A stretch of DNA of 8,192 bases, from assembly GCA_000434915.1 (NCBI GenBank), contig FR882078.1, positions 113,600 through 121,791 of the forward strand, in the 5' to 3' direction. This DNA comes from Ruminococcus sp. CAG:563. Its GTDB lineage: Bacteria > Bacillota > Clostridia > Oscillospirales > Acutalibacteraceae. Below, piece after piece: positions 6,405 to 8,192 of the stretch (position 1 is the first letter of the stretch; every line of letters starts with the position of its first letter). Below the pieces are notes generated by a model, which was not told where the DNA came from, made no database searches, and saw only the letters and a list, made by a program, of their open reading frames with translations. A program made the position numbers and the translations under genes.

Positions 6405-7781
6405 TTGGCAAAGAATAAGTATGAAATTGACATGATCAACGGCACAATTATGCCCAAACTGATTACTTTTGCGATTCCGCTCATGTTTTCGGGTATTTTG
6501 CAGCTTCTTTTTAATGCCGTTGATATAATAGTTGTCGGCCGTTTCAGCGGAAGTCAGTCACTTGCCGCCGTCGGCTCAACGTCCTCTTTGATAAATATGC
6601 TCACGAATCTGTTCATCGGAATTTCTCTCGGCGCAAATGTGCTTGCCGCCCGATTCTATGCCGCAGGTAAACATAAGGAAATGTCCGAGACCGTGCATAC
6701 TTCGATTTTAACCGCATTCATCAGCGGAGTTTTAATGATTTTTGTGGGAATCTTCTTTTCCCGTCCTGCACTTGAACTGATGGATACCCCGTCGGATGTT
6801 ATCGAGCTTGCAACACTTTATATGCGCATTTATTTCGTCGGAATGCCGTTCTTTATGCTCTATAATTACGGCGCAGCGATTCTCCGAGCCGTCGGCGATA
6901 CAAAGCGTCCGCTGATTTTCTTGGTGGTTTCGGGCGTTACGAATGCCTGCCTCAATCTTTTGCTCGTTATTGTATTCAAAATGGATGTTGCCGGTGTTGC
7001 AATCGCAACGGTAATTTCGCAGATGATATCCTGCGTTCTCGTCCTAATCTGTCTTTACAAAACCGATGCCGTTTATCAGCTCAGATTCAAAAAGCTCAGG
7101 ATAAAATGGGAATACCTCGGTCAGATTTTCCGAATCGGCATTCCGGCCGGTATTCAGAGCACGCTTATCAGCTTTTCAAACGTACTTTTGCAGTCGTCTG
7201 TCAATTCCTTCGGCTCAATCGCAATGGCAGGCTACACCGCAGCGAATAATGTTCTCAGCTTCCTTTATATGGGTGCAAACTCAATTACTCAGGCGTGTAT
7301 GAGCTTCACCAGTCAGAATTACGGTGCACGCAAGCCCAAGCGAATGGATAAGGTTCTTATTGACGGCTTGATTCTTCAGGTTGTGATTTGCCTGACGCTC
7401 GGTGTGCTGGCATATGTCTTCGGTAATCAGGTTTCAAACATATACACCGATGACCCGAATGTTATTAAATGCTCGGTCGAGATTCTGGCTCTGACAACCG
7501 TGCCGTATTTCCTCTGCGGATTTATGGATACCTTCCCCGGCGTTCTGAGAGGAATGGGTCGTTCAACCGTTCCGATGATTCTTTGTCTGCTCGGTACGGT
7601 CGGCGTGAGAATTTTGTGGATTTACTGTTTCTTCCCACATAACAGAACGCTCGGCTACCTGTTCGTTTCCTATCCCGTCTCATGGATAGCAACAATAGTC
7701 ATGCAGCTTATTTATTATATTTTCATCAGAAAAGAAGTTCACAAGGAGCTGAATGTTTCAAGTGAATATACGCTCGTTTGA
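6405..7781 (+). CDS. MATE-family multidrug/cation efflux transporter
   Basis: The 458-residue product is a polytopic inner-membrane protein of the multidrug and toxic compound extrusion family, which exports drugs or metabolites in exchange for Na+ or H+. About 12 hydrophobic helices are visible, the normal number, and the length is typical. The N-terminus has the family signature DMINGTIMPKLITFAIPLM followed by LQLLFNAVDIIVVGRF. The two halves repeat each other: ARFYAAGK near residue 85 mirrors QNYGARK at 304-310, and RAVGDTKRP at 161-169 mirrors RGMGRSTVP at 382-390. The start is taken as TTG 6405 because AAGGAG lies 9 nt upstream and the promoter lies just before it. An in-frame TTG at 6330 would precede the promoter, and its extra residues do not fit the family. 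The substrate cannot be told from sequence. No regulator gene is adjacent and no terminator follows until 8045. Confidence 0.95.
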   Translation: MAKNKYEIDMINGTIMPKLITFAIPLMFSGILQLLFNAVDIIVVGRFSGSQSLAAVGSTSSLINMLTNLFIGISLGANVLAARFYAAGKHKEMSETVHTSILTAFISGVLMIFVGIFFSRPALELMDTPSDVIELATLYMRIYFVGMPFFMLYNYGAAILRAVGDTKRPLIFLVVSGVTNACLNLLLVIVFKMDVAGVAIATVISQMISCVLVLICLYKTDAVYQLRFKKLRIKWEYLGQIFRIGIPAGIQSTLISFSNVLLQSSVNSFGSIAMAGYTAANNVLSFLYMGANSITQACMSFTSQNYGARKPKRMDKVLIDGLILQVVICLTLGVLAYVFGNQVSNIYTDDPNVIKCSVEILALTTVPYFLCGFMDTFPGVLRGMGRSTVPMILCLLGTVGVRILWIYCFFPHNRTLGYLFVSYPVSWIATIVMQLIYYIFIRKEVHKELNVSSEYTLV

Positions 7782-7834
7782 TGGATGACAAGTTAATCTA
7801 TTTATCGAATGCCATCGGTTATAGACGTAAATAA

Positions 7835-8041
7835 GCGTCCGTTGACACATCATGCAATGAAAAATTAAACTACAAAAAGCTGACAAAGAAAGGCACGGCA
7901 ACAATAACCTGCACCGTAACCGATTCCAACGGAAACACCGTAACGGATACCTGCAATGTTACCGTTAAGTACAACTTCGGCCAGTGGCTTATAGTAATAA
8001 TTAATCCTCTTCGGCTGGATTTGGTATTGATAATTAAATGA
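7835..8041 (+). pseudogene. Headless, frameshifted tail of a Big_2 (Ig-like) surface protein
   Basis: An open frame without start codon or ribosome binding site runs from just after a stop at 7832-7834 to TGA 8039-8041. It encodes the end of a bacterial Ig-like group 2 domain: KKGTATITCTVTDSNG, then TDTCNVTVKY, then QWLIVII (7982-8002). In Clostridial proteins of this type I recall a hydrophobic tail ending LFGWIWY. Here that ending is present, encoded at 8007-8030 with its own TGA, but one base out of frame. Removing one C of the CC at 8006-8007 would give QWLIVIINLFGWIWY-stop. The rest of the protein is absent; the transporter gene ends 53 bases before the remnant. It is therefore both truncated and frameshifted. 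Alternatives are a sequencing error for the frameshift, but that would not explain the missing front. Confidence 0.75.
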
Positions 8042-8044
8042 ATT

Positions 8045-8080
8045 ATGCCTCCTCTTGAAAAAGGGGAGGCATTGTTTTTT
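8045..8080 (+). terminator. Strong intrinsic terminator
   Basis: ATGCCTCCTCTT (8045-8056) pairs with AAGGGGAGGCAT (8061-8072): 12 bp with one T-G pair, closed by a GAAA tetraloop and followed by TGTTTTTT. It lies a few bases after the Big_2 remnant and was probably that gene's terminator. It can now end read-through transcripts from the transporter gene. Confidence 0.92.
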
Positions 8081-8126
8081 GAAGAATGATTATAACATCA
8101 ACCTAAAGCCGAACAGGAGCAAAGTT

Positions 8127-8152
8127 ATGTCATTTTGTAAGATTTGTGACAT
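8127..8152. repeat. Short inverted repeat, possible operator
   Basis: ATGTCA (8127-8132) and TGACAT (8147-8152) form an inverted repeat with a 14-base AT-rich spacer. It sits just upstream of the possible promoter at the right edge, where a dimeric regulator could bind. A 6-bp repeat can occur by chance in AT-rich DNA. Confidence 0.3.
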
Positions 8153-8161
8153 TTATCAATA

Positions 8162-8189
8162 TTGCTTTTTCATAAATATATGTTACAAT
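8162..8189 (+). promoter_or_regulatory. Possible promoter for a gene beyond the right edge
   Basis: TTGCTT (8162-8167), a 16-nt spacer and TACAAT (8184-8189) resemble a sigma-A promoter. TGT directly before the -10 box makes it an extended -10 type. It lies between a terminator and the window end, so the gene it would serve is not seen. Confidence 0.45.
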
Positions 8190-8192
8190 AAA

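Noticed and set aside
7842..7870. TTGACA at 7842-7847 as a promoter for the Big_2 remnant
   Set aside because: No acceptable -10 box at 16-18 nt, and the downstream frame lacks a start codon; the bases also fit as coding sequence of the remnant.

Overview
The window looks like chromosomal DNA from a low-to-mid GC anaerobic Firmicute, most likely a gut or rumen Clostridium-class organism of the Ruminococcaceae/Oscillospiraceae type. The evidence is a DnaD-domain replication protein (a Firmicutes family), a secreted giant protein ending in a dockerin, a remnant of a bacterial Ig-like (Big_2) surface protein with a C-terminal tail I associate with Clostridia, strong AGGAG-type ribosome binding sites and sigma-A type promoters. 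No phage, transposase, CRISPR, tRNA or rRNA is visible.

Layout. Bases 1-796 (minus strand) hold the first 265 codons of a DnaD-domain protein that runs off the left edge. Bases 797-1341 form a divergent intergenic region. It carries a promoter for each flanking gene and, between them, an odd hairpin-rich non-coding stretch (about 900-1160). Bases 1342-6237 (plus) encode a 1631-residue exported protein: signal peptide, two tandem GLUG-repeat blocks, two tandem right-handed beta-helix-like blocks, a pre-dockerin module and a type I-like dockerin. A terminator at 6252-6287 ends that unit. A promoter at 6345-6373 then drives a single MATE-family efflux transporter (6405-7781, TTG start). Downstream, 7835-8041 is a headless, frameshifted tail of a Big_2 surface protein, followed by a very strong terminator (8045-8080). 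A possible promoter for an unseen gene reaches the right edge.

The genes do not look like one pathway. Each of the three intact or partial genes appears to have its own promoter, and the DnaD gene is divergent. The common thread of the right-hand two thirds is the cell surface: a very large modular extracellular protein, a membrane exporter and the debris of another surface protein. I see no convincing new defence or mobile system. The items most worth a second look are the A-A'-B-B'-X-dockerin architecture of the giant protein, the clean one-base frameshift in the Big_2 remnant, and the structured-looking intergenic stretch upstream of the giant gene.
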